Shown here piece after piece: positions 47,268 to 57,125 of a stretch of 64,000 nt of DNA. The DNA is from Parasponia andersonii (Eukaryota; Streptophyta; Magnoliopsida; Rosales; Cannabaceae), in the NCBI GenBank assembly GCA_002914805.1, contig JXTB01000598.1, positions 18,227 to 82,226 on the forward strand, written 5' to 3'. A program made the position numbers and the translations under genes. The notes below the pieces were generated by a model. The model was given only the letters and a program-made list of their open reading frames with translations, searched no databases and had not been told where the DNA came from. Each line of letters begins with the position of its first letter. Positions within the stretch are counted from its first letter, which is position 1.

Positions 47268-50200
47268 TTATGAAGATGTGCTCGCTCTACCTTTTTTAGT
47301 CACAGCTTCGGTTTCTGTCCAGCTCTGGATAAACTCGACCACATCCTTACTAAGGATAGAAAAGTTGAAATCTGGATGCTCACAGAAGATATTGTATCTT
47401 CTGGTCGATGAGGTAATATCACTAGCCTTTTCTTCGAGCTCTTTGCCTTTTATGGCCATGAACTCTTCTACAACCTTGTGAACCGCCTCTGTTGTTGCCT
47501 CCTTTAGAACATCCGGATGCTCGGAGATGATTTTCTTAAGTTCTTTAATTTTTTCCTCGAGTTCTCCTTTTCAAGCTTCTCCTTGGCCAGATCCTCTGGC
47601 AGCTACTGTTTCTCCAACTCGAAGGAATTTCTCTCTTCTTTGCGAGTCGTCTTCAAGTCCTCGAATACTTGGGTCATTTCTTTGACTTTTTTGGCCTTTT
47701 CCATACATTCAAAGACCGGATCATGCATCAAAACAACGGCTGCAGTAGTCTGAAAATATCACACACATCAGTACAAGAAAAATACGCCGAAGAGTGAAGA
47801 CAGAAAATGCTTATCTTTGCTAGCATCCTCATCGCAGTACTGAAAGTGACCTTAGCTGGTCGTTGCTTCATCCTCTCCCAACCTTTTTCAGAAATGAAGC
47901 AGTCGATAAAGGCCGCACTCAAACCAGCCTTTTCTAGAAGTTGGTGAAAGAGTTGCGAAAAGCTCCTCGTCCTTGTCGACCTGGCTCGGTCTCCCAGAAG
48001 AGGTGGCTATTTTCTTGGATGGCTCAGGTTGACTCACAATTTTTAAAGGCTGAGGAGGAGGCGAGCTTGTTAGGATATCCTCAAATGTGACTTTTCGCTT
48101 CTTTGAAGTGTCGACCTTCTTTTTCCCTTTCATCGAGGAAGGGGTGTGCTGTCTGGTGATTTAGACTTTGCCATTGACCCCAGAGTTGAAGGTGGTACTC
48201 GCAATCAGCTGCCAATTGCTATTTCTGTACAAATATGATTAGTTAGCATACGAGGTATGTAATGCGACAAAGAGGGGGAATAATAGAAAAATTACCTTCT
48301 TGCTGTTGAAAGATTGGTGGCAATGGAGCTTCTGGAGATGATGGTTCTGGGATAGGAGTGGCAGGTGTTGGGATTTTCGCCCTAAAAAGCATATTTCTAA
48401 TTTTACCCTTTTTGAGTATAAACAACTTTCTCTTATATGAAATTATGATATTTGCTAGATTAAACTATCTTAGTAGAATAGTTTATTCATCTGAAAAGGA
48501 TTCCATGACTTTATATGTGTAAAAAGAAATAAACATGATTAAGTGTTAATTATGGAGAGACTTGTTTCTTTATCTAAGTCTAAATGAAGTAGTTTACAAT
48601 CTGTAAATAAAGATAGAATACTTTATTTACTATAGGTTATAGTGTTTGTCTATCTCAACGGGAATGATGTGTCTCAAATCATTGAAGTATCTGACTTCTA
48701 ATAGAAACATTAATACAACATAAACAAGTTATGTGTATTAAACTGGACCAGGTAATATAAAGAATTAGAGTATCGTAACTCAATTCTTATATTATCACAA
48801 ACTAGCTCTTAGCATATAGATCTTAATCCTTGATGTTTGACTGGACTTGTTTTCATTGGTTATAGCCTTTTGATTTGTTAAAAGATTAACCTCTATGAAA
48901 TTAGAGATGAACTCTGTCATATTGGAGGTTATGGCTTATGAATTGATAGGAACACCAAATAGTTAAAGATATTATATATTAATGTCACTTTAGGTTCTTT
49001 CAAGATTCATGGAATAATTAAATCTATGATCTTAGTATTCACTTTGTGAATTAGTTGATAATTTTGTCTAAATGGCTATTGAGAACAAAATTATCGACAA
49101 CATTATTCCTTGATAGAAAGATGGTAACTTAAAGGTAAATAGGTGTCGGAAGGGTATTACGGTAATTTCACCTATCCAACTACGGCATTGTATAGGGATT
49201 ATATATGTGATATAGAATATGCTAGATGAATCAGTTAATCAAGATTAGTTGATAAAATCTCTATAAAAGGCATGACATTTAATTTAAGAGTGCAGTATTG
49301 GGCCTTTAGTGGAGTGTCCCATTTACTAATAATATTTATATAAATACCATAATAAGAGTTATTATGTATTTATTATATTATTGGAGCTTAGATTATTTGG
49401 ATCCATTAGGTCCCTTGTCTAGCTCAATTAAGCTCATTAATTGGTTGGTGGTATTTGTGAAATTAGTTTCATGAAACTGTGTAAAATAATGATTCTACAC
49501 AAAAGTTGGTATTTTTATATATAAGTTTCATGACTTGAACATATTTATAAAAATACATCCAAAGCCCAAATTGGAAAATAAGCCCAATCCTAATTAGACC
49601 AGGATTAGCAATTTTAGGTCCCATATGTATAACATATATGAGAGAAAATACTACACAGTAACTCTGAGAGAGTCACACGTATAGACACAGGAAGAAAGGG
49701 AGAAAAATCGGCCAAGGCTAAGAAAGAGAGGAAAGAAAAAATTTCTTATTATCTCACAGTCCTATCTCACATCCCAATGTTCTATAGGATCAAGAAGGTG
49801 TTATTGATTGTTCTCCAACAAAGGTTTCGACTTGGTGTCCACTCGCCTCATCATCTAAGACCAAGAGCATAGTCAAGAAGATCTAGAGTTGGAGGTTTGA
49901 TCACCATCAATAAGGAGATCAAGGAGGAACACGCTACAAAAGGTAAACCCTAATCTTATCTCTAGGGTTTTGTATCTAGATTTAATTTATGTTGTACATG
50001 ATCCTGTATATGATGCATGTGTGTTATATGGTTATGAAAAACTGTTTTCATGTAAAAATTTTAAGACCTAAATCCACTAATTTTTCCGCTGCATTCATGA
50101 TATGATCATATATTTGTCATATCTGTATGCATGCATAATTTTTCTAAGTGTTAGGTCAATAAACCAACAGCAGGTGCTTTTCGTTTCCTGGGTTTAGAAG

Positions 50201-51715
50201 ACGAGGCACCCACTTCCTTCTATTTCCTCTACTTCTTCTTCGAGCATGAGGGTTTAGTTGGATGGTTAGCAGACTCTGGAAGAGTAGCTCCCTTTGGAAA
50301 CAGCCCGCAAACAACTAGGTTCTTGGTCATTCCAAGTCTCTTCCAATCAAATTCTTCGATCAAAAGTTGTTTATTTAATATACCCTTGCGAGCTGCTCTT
50401 TGGAGAGTCCTGGACGTTCCCTGTTATCTGCGATGACATACAAATGCGATCAGATTGATATATTTATATAAAGAAGGCTATAAGCTGAAAGTTACCTACC
50501 AGGGTTTTGAAAGAATCCTTTATCCGTGTAGTTAAAATGAAAAAATAGATTTTTCCATTTTCCCATATTGTTGCAGAATCGGTGGATTGTTTTTATGGTT
50601 TGATTCGACTACTTGCTCGCATAGAAGAAGCCGAAATCTAAAGGGTTCGATTTCACTTGGTAGAACCAAGCAAACTCTTCAAGAGTGGGGGATTTTAAAC
50701 CTATTTTTTGGTATAATATGTATAGACCTACTATGTATCTATATGTGTTTGGAGTTAGTTGAAAAGGAATAACTCCATAATAGTCGACAATCAATTTTAT
50801 ATATAGATGAAGTGGGAGGTAGACACCACATATGAGAATTGTATCAGAGAATGAGGTGATTCCACGAGGAGGTGTGTGTGGTCGATTGAACTCTGTAGGT
50901 AGGCGAAGGGGGATGTTGATTTTATAGTTGTATACAATCTTTTTGAGCTTGTTTGATGTACGGCTCGTCTTTATATTGGTACATGACCAATCTCCTTCTA
51001 CATACTGATAACCCGATGCAAATGCAGGGGTATCCTTAATATGCCGAGGCCATTGGTCTTAAGGAAGGTCGCCTATACGAGAACTACTTTGTCTGGTCTC
51101 AGTTATTTCTACTTCAGGTTCTGGCTCGAGATAGTCTTCGAGATTTATAGAGCTAATGCTTGTATTGAAGGACGATTCTCTTGAGAATGCATTCCCCTTC
51201 CTAAATTCCTCACTACTAGACATCTGAAAAGAAATATAGGATGGATTTAGTCCTATTCGAGCATCAAGTATCTTTGCTATATGGGAGTGATTTGGGGCCA
51301 TAAATCTTAGGATTGCATCGACAAGTGGTTCATCAAACTTTTCCTGATCAATCTATGGGTTCATCTAAAATTGTTCGAGCAACTCTTCGGTAATCTGTCA
51401 CTTGACTGATTTTAGTTTTCAAACATCAGGATTTCAGATCCTAAATTTCTTCTATGGGTTTATCTATCAATCATCTAAAAGTAATTTATTCGATAAGTTA
51501 ATGGAGAAATTCTGAGATATTCCCATTTTTTCAGTTCATTTTAATATAGGGATGGGTTTATATTCGAGGCACTTAGGCTTTATGATTCGTCTTTCTATTT
51601 CTAGAAATAAGCTCGATAAATAAGAGTTTCTCTAAAAATCGAAAAACAACAATTCTAAAAGAGGGAGAGAATGTACGCTAACCTTTTTTCGGAGACTGAA
51701 GAATCGAGATGTCAT
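47268..51715 (-). pseudogene. Antisense ORF of the Tat element (gypsy-associated extra ORF), interrupted by a solo LTR
   Basis: On the minus strand a protein-like series runs from ATG at 51715 (MTSRFFSLRKK, then a GT donor) through MAPNHSHIAKILDARIGLNP (51301), an acidic Ser-rich part, VDYYGVIPFQLTPNTYRYIV (about 50790) and EFAWFYQVKSNPLDFGFFYA, then MGKWKNLFFHFNY (about 50560). The PFQLTPN...FYQVK pattern resembles Pfam 'putative gypsy type transposon' (PF04195) as I remember it. A 72-bp intron is plausible (donor at 50499, acceptor at 50428), after which DNRERPGLSKEQLARVY continues. The solo LTR (48366-50169) interrupts it. The final part is basic then helical (MKGKKKVDTSKKRKVTFEDI; SAAFIDCFISEKGWERMKQR) and stops with TAA at 47268-47270. 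Frames are broken in places. Antisense ORFs at this position are known in Tat/Retand elements; their function is unknown. Confidence 0.65.
48366..50169 (-). mobile_element. Solo LTR, copy B, with GCAGG target duplication
   Basis: Plus strand begins TGTTGGGATTTTCGCCC and ends AATAAACCAACA; both flanks carry GCAGG (48361-48365 and 50170-50174), a perfect 5-bp duplication. With no internal domains and TG/CA ends, it fits a solo LTR formed by recombination between the two LTRs of one element. It is reverse-complementary to copy A (38643-40447) over its full length. The LTR family was not identified. Confidence 0.88.
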
Positions 51716-52284
51716 TTGAAGGATTGTGGTGATGATTTCGTCGGAGATGAAGATGAATTTGTGCGAGCTGAAAAATGAAAAGGGACGCCGAGAGGATTTC
51801 TATCTTATGGATGCTTCGGATTTCAAAAAAAATGAAAGAGGAATAGGAGGCAATAAGGTTCGAGTTTTGAAGAGGAGGCGGATGGATTTTTGATATATAT
51901 ATATCTCAAGCATCATCAAATCACAGCCGTAGATCAAGGCATTTAATTTTTGGATCTAATGGCCGAAGTTCATGTGGGATTTAATTTTAGAAATTAAAAG
52001 AGTTTTCAAAATTTAAAATGCCTCGATTTGAGACAACAGTTGGCTCATCGCTATCATTACAAAACGGAGAAGTCCCCTCGGGTTTCGCCATTCTCTTGAG
52101 AAAAGGTGACATGTAGTTGCATCTGTCAGGAAAAAGTACGCGTGATTATGAAAAGATAGAGTTTGAAAAAGGGCGACTCTTCAAGGATTTCAAGATTATA
52201 TCATAATGTCACATTTTAAAGCTCGCATTTATCAGAGAAGAAAGCTCCATTTTGTCCTAAAGAACTAATGGAGCTAGGGGCAAT
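51716..52284. other. Tat 3' untranslated region and polypurine tract
   Basis: Non-coding. A purine-rich tract (GGAGCTAGGGGCAA, 52270-52283) lies directly before the 3' LTR and is the probable plus-strand primer. Confidence 0.55.
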
Positions 52285-52886
52285 TATTATGCAACCTAAA
52301 ACTTATATGATGATCAATGCCAAAAAGGGAAAGTTAGCGACCTAGTTGGACGCGTCAGGTCGCATGAATTAAGTGGACCTCCTCCAAATGAGTTACGTAC
52401 GACTTCCTCCGAATTAGTTAAGTGCGACCAGTACAAAAAGGAAACTAGATCAAGGTTCATCAAGCATGTAATCTACAAAGGGAAACACATTTCTAAATGG
52501 AGATCGACCAGTTATTCTATTCAAGTTATTACTCAATTATATTGTTACTCGAATTGTATTTTCTGATTACACACTTATCCGTTTTCACAATTGGGAAACA
52601 TTGAGTCGCATTCACTTATATAAGAGCAACTCAATATTGCTATCGGGGACCTTTTGGGCTACACTCTGTATCTCTCTCTCTGGATTCTCTGATCTTGAGA
52701 CTTAACGAAACTCTTGTAATTCTTCAGAAAATAATAAAGAATAATAGATATAAGCTCATCTTTTTTGGGGCTGAACCACTATAAAATTCTTGTGTTTTTA
52801 TTTGCTTTGATTTGATCAACTTTTTTCACACACAAGCCACGTCTTGTAATTTTCTAAATTTATTGTTGACAAAACCGCCGTCAACG
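52285..52886 (+). repeat. 3' LTR of the Tat element
   Basis: Aligns with 41863-42530 minus its 67-bp duplication. Visible substitutions at many positions (for example GGTCTAAAACCTATGTGACGG against AACCTAAAACTTATATGATGA) mark an old insertion. Confidence 0.88.
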
Positions 52887-53092
52887 CATATGTATATATC
52901 AAAACCAAAAAACCAAAAAGAGACTGTAAAGACCAAAATAATATATCTATATATATATAGGTTTTTTTTTAACTATCATTTTGATNATTAATGATATACG
53001 TATTATTATAACCGTTGATTCACAATAATGCAATGATACATAAGTTAAAAAAAAATATATCCAACCATTATATACCTCACGCAAGATAACGA

Positions 53093-53270
53093 AATCCGCG
53101 TAAGGATCAACCGAGCGCAGAAACTCCTCGTCAGGAAAAGGCCGTATTGGGGTCGCAGTAATCCTAGTTGAAGGCAACTTCGATCGTCTTCGTCTCGCCC
53201 CCAGAGAGAACGCTAGAGTGCTAAGAGAGTTGAGAGAGAGCGAGAGAGAGATGAATATTAAGGCAAACAA
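53093..53270 (-). pseudogene. Orphan exon-like segment on the minus strand
   Basis: A clearly less AT-biased stretch reads SKLPSTRITATPIRPFPDEE, then FLRSVDPYADFVILRE, ending at a plausible splice donor (GAG/GTATAT at about 53092). No in-frame ATG is present; upstream on this strand is a CT-rich, leader-like region. I do not recognise the protein. It could be the first exon of a gene whose remainder is displaced by the Tat insertion 200 bp away, or a captured gene fragment. A single N lies at 52986. Confidence 0.35.
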
Positions 53271-53330
53271 AACAAGTCTGGGGCTTTCGGATTAATTGGG
53301 GTGTCAAGTCTCCCTTTTTTAATCTGGAAA

Positions 53331-54204
53331 AAAATTTAAAAAGGATTAAGTTTCCATTTATATACTTATATATTTTCAAACTCCCTTGAATTTTTTTTTT
53401 TTTGGAAGATTCGCACTTGATACACTTTTAGTTTTATAAATTATGGTTTAAATAATTTATTCTCAACAGTATTTACGAGATCATTGAAAACATTAAATTG
53501 TAAACCGTAATGGTGTAAAGATACATTCATACTGGGACATTTTTATCAATTTTATTTATAACTATACATATTGATTTAACGGATGCACACTCTAATGCAC
53601 GGGAAAAAAAAAATAAAATAAAAATTTCCGAAAGTAACTCATTTAAATATCACCATGAAGGGTTTCTGAAATTTAGAACGTCCAATGTTGGGATAATTGG
53701 ACATGATTAATGTAACACTCTAAGTTCCAACTCTAAGTTCCATACGAGAAAAAATTATAAGTATTTAAGTTATGATATCTGAGTCTAAAATAACTTCAAA
53801 TTAATATTTTTTAGGTGTGATCTAACGTTGTATACTCCTAGCGAGAATGCTACGAGGGGAAATGTGAGGCCCAGTGGTGAGAAAGTGGTGCATATTTTGG
53901 CACCTCAGCACAGATAAGTAGCAAAAACCAATAATTAAATGTCTTCCAACATCTCTGGCCGCAAATAAAACAAATTCCTCAGTACCCAAAAAAAAAAAAA
54001 AAAGGAGAAAGAAAAAATAAATAAAAAATAAAACAAATGCCTTTTATTCTCATGTTGTGAAAGACAACAGCAAAAGCAAGTGTGTAATGCCATTGACTAA
54101 TTATACCATGAAACTAACTGTGTTAAAACAATGAATTACCACACAAAGAAGGAAACCAAAACTTGGAAATTCACGTCTCTGGCTTCTCAGCTGAGAAATC
54201 ATCC
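53331..54204. other. AT-rich intergenic DNA
   Basis: Nothing recognised; a poly-A-rich patch lies at 53990-54030. Confidence 0.4.
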
Positions 54205-54355
54205 TGCTATTATAATTCTGAAAAAGGTAGATATATCAAGACCCTCCTACTTCTGCCTGCCGTTATGACACAACGAAATGAAAAAAAAAAAAAAAGTCGG
54301 TATGATAATTGGTGCGAACATTACAAATGATGTTTGAACGTTACGTACCCATGAG
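54205..54355 (+). repeat. Dispersed ~150-bp repeat, copy 2
   Basis: Partner of 31893-32036, same orientation. It is followed at once by a segment (54356-54430) that has a weak tRNA-like A-box phrase (GGTCTAGTGGTCAAG) but no convincing B box. Confidence 0.55.
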
Positions 54356-54765
54356 GGTTAGGTCTAGTGGTCAAGCTCATGGTCTGCTCCTACGAGTTCT
54401 GGGGCTTGTATATTAGAATTTCTTACATACCAAAGATATCAGTGTTCAGCAAGAGAACAAAATAAAAATAAAATAAAAAAATCAACGGTTGAGGAAGAAA
54501 AGAGAAATTATATACTGATTCGGTTATTTTCTTCCGTAGGCAAGGAACAAAAAGATGAGTAACTAGTACTTAGATCCTATCACCATGCCATATAAATATG
54601 AAAGCTGAGAGTTCAAACTTCTCCTGCGTGCTCATCACAGCAACTCATCCATCGTTGAAAGTTTTTCTTCCCCAGTTAAGAAGGTAGACTTGGTACCTAC
54701 TGAACCTGAAATCATTTCTCAAATAATATATAGCATTCAAGAGTCCTAATAAATGGACCCTCACC
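54356..54765. other. Intergenic DNA before the LINE
   Basis: Besides the weak SINE-like start, nothing is recognisable. Its last 14 bases (54752-54765) are the left copy of the LINE target duplication. Confidence 0.4.
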
Positions 54766-55646
54766 GGTTGTTCCATGAAGCCTTGCCATCAAAACTCAAT
54801 CTCATCCGAAGGAAACTCCTCATTAATCCGCTCTGTGATCAATGCCAAGAAGAGATTGAGTCTCTCGAACACTGCTTTTTGAAAAACTGGAGGACGTTTG
54901 GAGATTTATTGGAGTATGGAATCTTCCGAAAGAGAGGCACCGCTATTCTACGCCTGACATCTTGCTTTACTTCTATAGTAAGGTTCCTAAGGAGTTATTT
55001 GAATTAATCAATGTCATTCTCTGAAATATTTGGTATCAACGTAATTTACAGTTCCATGGTGAGAGTTCCCACAATCCTCGAATCATCTATCTCTTTTGTC
55101 CAAGAGTTCCATGCTGCCAACTCTGCTTCACTAGTGCATATTAGTCCCTCTTTAATGCCAAACTAGAATAGGTGATCTTGCTCCCTCCTTGCCTGTTTTA
55201 AGTTAAAAGTTGATGCTGCAACCTGGAGTTTTCCTCGTTGGTTAGGAGTTGGGGGAGTGATTCGTGATTATTACGGAGCTATAGTGGCTTGCTGATCTTT
55301 ATATATTGTCGGCTGCTTCTCCCCTGAAGTCGGTAAACATATCGCATTAAGAGAAGGCTTTCGTATGGCTACTTCCTTGGGTTACGATATTTCATTTTGT
55401 GAGTAAGACTCCCTCCTAGCGATTCGTGCTATTCTTTTAAATAACTCTCTCTTTTAGGAGAGTGCTTTACTATCTGATATTTGCAAGTTTCGTAGTATTG
55501 CTAGTAGTGGCTTTTGTTGCCATATTTCTCAAAAAGGAAATATGATGGCACATTTACCAATGGGATTTGTCCAGTCCGATTTTTATTTCTAAAGCTCTTG
55601 TAGCAGATATTCAGGAATAGAATTCCGACGATCTTTCAAAAAAAAG
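54766..55646 (+). mobile_element. 5'-truncated LINE (non-LTR retrotransposon)
   Basis: Flanked by the 14-bp direct repeat AATGGACCCTCACC at 54752-54765 and 55647-55660, with a short A-rich 3' end (TTTCAAAAAAAAG) as expected for target-primed insertion. It encodes the tail of a LINE ORF2: the zinc-binding RT-associated segment (RLFHEALPSKLNLIRRKLLI, then PLCDQCQEEIESLEHCF) and an RNase H-like domain (RWLGVGGVIRDYYGAIVAC, with ALREGFRMATSLGY) broken by stops near 55293 and 55402. Everything upstream, including endonuclease and RT, is missing, so it is inactive. Confidence 0.9.
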
Positions 55647-55660
55647 AATGGACCCTCACC

Positions 55661-56338
55661 CTTCACTGATTCTTAAAGGGAAAACCGACTTTGAAAAAAA
55701 TGGGTTCTGCTAACTAACCTGTAGAACCACGTACAACTTATCGGATATCAAATCTACCTCATATTTCGAGATACACATATATGTACGTGTATAACCCTAC
55801 TTTTAAAAGTTTGACTCAGTTGAAACGAAGGTGGAAAAAACCAAAAAGGGTGTTTCTTGTTGGCTTGACATATCAACAAAATGTGGGCAGAGAGCATGTT
55901 ACCATGAATCAAATGCGGTCCTATTGAAAGTGGAAACTGCTTTATTCCTCCCAATAACAGTTTATAATCAGCCGTAACATGTATATGCAACCCATATGAT
56001 TGATAAAAAAATTTCACCTTTTACTACACATCATAGTATAACACTATGCATTTCACCTTTTACTACAAAACCCTTGGTTTCTACTTTCTTTCTAGTCACC
56101 GGAAAATATTCACTATTTCCTGGTTACCATAGCCTGGCTTTAGAGGGAGCTTATCATAGAGATGTTGCAAATTGACGAAACTTACATAGACTGATTAATT
56201 ATCAAAACAACAAAACATAATATAATACAAAACTCTTTTTTTTTTTTTTTTTAAAAAAAAAATGGGCTTAATTAAGACCACCATCTAATTAGAAGCTGTT
56301 TATACAAAAAGGTTTGACATAATTACTTTCCGGGTTTT
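55661..56338. other. Intergenic DNA
   Basis: No gene. A local duplication of TTTCACCTTTTACTACA occurs at 56013 and 56050. A T-run directly followed by an A-run lies at 56236-56262. Confidence 0.4.
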
Positions 56339-56598
56339 TCACTTAGTCCACCAATGAAGAAAGTCCCTCCTCCCCCTCTTAATCTTCTTCTGCAGCTGGA
56401 GAATCCCATAGAGAGGAGCCTCAGCCGTAGGAGGACAGACAGCCAGGGACATAAATGTCAACTGGGATTATCCCATCAGATCCACGGACTACGGAGTAGG
56501 AGTAATGGTAATACTAATAACCACCTCGATTTGCGCAGCTCCCCATTGAGATCGCCCAACGTGGCTCAGGCATTTGATCATAAACCCTGAAGGGGAAA
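56339..56598 (-). pseudogene. NDUFS7: Last-exon relic of NDUFS7 (PSST/20-kDa subunit of mitochondrial complex I)
   Basis: Minus-strand translation gives [34 protein letters not shown] and [20 protein letters not shown], ending TK and TGA at 56339-56341: the C-terminal part of the NDUFS7/NuoB family, which binds iron-sulphur cluster N2. Defects: an extra TAG codon inside the GGYYHYS motif, and Ser in place of the conserved cluster-ligand Cys in VRG-C-D. The PGCPPT Cys is kept. Directly upstream is a pyrimidine run and CAG (TTTTTTCCCCTTCAG), a splice-acceptor-like sequence, so this looks like a genomic exon copy with its intron edge rather than a spliced retrocopy. No earlier exon was found to the right. 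Confidence 0.85.
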
Positions 56599-56984
56599 AA
56601 AAAAACAAAAACCGAAAGTCTTCAAATTTCTCAATTGAAAATTTAATTTAAGCATACGAAATCGAAGATTAAATTGGGTCCAAGTATGTAGGTGTCTCAA
56701 TGTGTTTTGGAATTATTAAAATTTTAACTTTACTTATAGTTACTTTATTTGAAATTGAGAAAAATGACATGTGTCATTTTTTTTTGTATTTATTCATTCA
56801 TAAATTTTTGGGTCAGTGTGCTTTTATTTCATTTATATATATATTTGAACCTACCATCCATTCGAATGCTCGAACCAAAGAAGCCCTTTTCGTCTATTTG
56901 CCTAATAAAAAAGACGGTTTTAATGATTCGAAGAGTAAAAGTAAGACTTAATATATATATATATATATATATAAAGCTCGTCGT
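56599..56984. other. AT-rich intergenic DNA
   Basis: Searched on the minus strand for preceding NDUFS7 exons; none seen. A TA microsatellite lies at 56951-56972. Confidence 0.4.
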
Positions 56985-57125
56985 AAAGTGGGTTAGCTCA
57001 AGTGGTAAGAGCACTCATTATCTAAGAATTCGGTCTTAGGTTTGAGTCATATCTGGAGTAATCGTGAAAGTCAATTATCTCTAATAAAGTGGGGTGGGAT
57101 GTTGATAGTGATAGATATTTTTCTT
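56985..57125 (+). mobile_element. tRNA-derived SINE-like element
   Basis: Starts with GGGTTAGCTCAAGTGGTAAGAG (A-box region, 56990-57011) and has TAGGTTTGAGTC (B-box-like) at 57037-57048, about 35 bp downstream, the spacing of a Pol III promoter. The rest is unrelated to tRNA and ends in a T-rich tract. Target duplications were not found, so limits are approximate. Confidence 0.6.

Larger units (their letters stand above)
41863..52886 (+). mobile_element. Tat-lineage Ty3/gypsy retrotransposon, nested and defective
   Basis: Flanked by the 5-bp duplication CATAT (41858-41862 and 52887-52891). LTRs at 41863-42530 and 52285-52886 enclose, in order, gag with stop codons, a C-Y-H zinc motif, protease with the DNGS active site, a truncated RT, integrase, and a long 3' region with an antisense ORF. 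DNGS protease and a long extra region between pol and the 3' LTR are Tat features. The candidate primer binding site TTGGCACTAGAAGGAGG lies directly after the 5' LTR (42532-42548). The 3' LTR ends have mutated from TG/CA to TA/CG. The unnested length is about 9.2 kb once the solo LTR at 48366-50169 is removed. No longer autonomous. Confidence 0.9.

Noticed and set aside
54356..54430. SINE-like start GGTCTAGTGGTCAAG
   Set aside because: The A-box is weak and no proper B-box or tail was found, so it was not called as a SINE.
56354..56590. Plus-strand frame of 78 codons
   Set aside because: It is the shadow of the NDUFS7 relic on the minus strand, which matches a conserved family.
56990..57050. 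Possible functional tRNA gene
   Set aside because: The A- and B-box phrases are present but acceptor and anticodon stems do not fold; a SINE head fits better.
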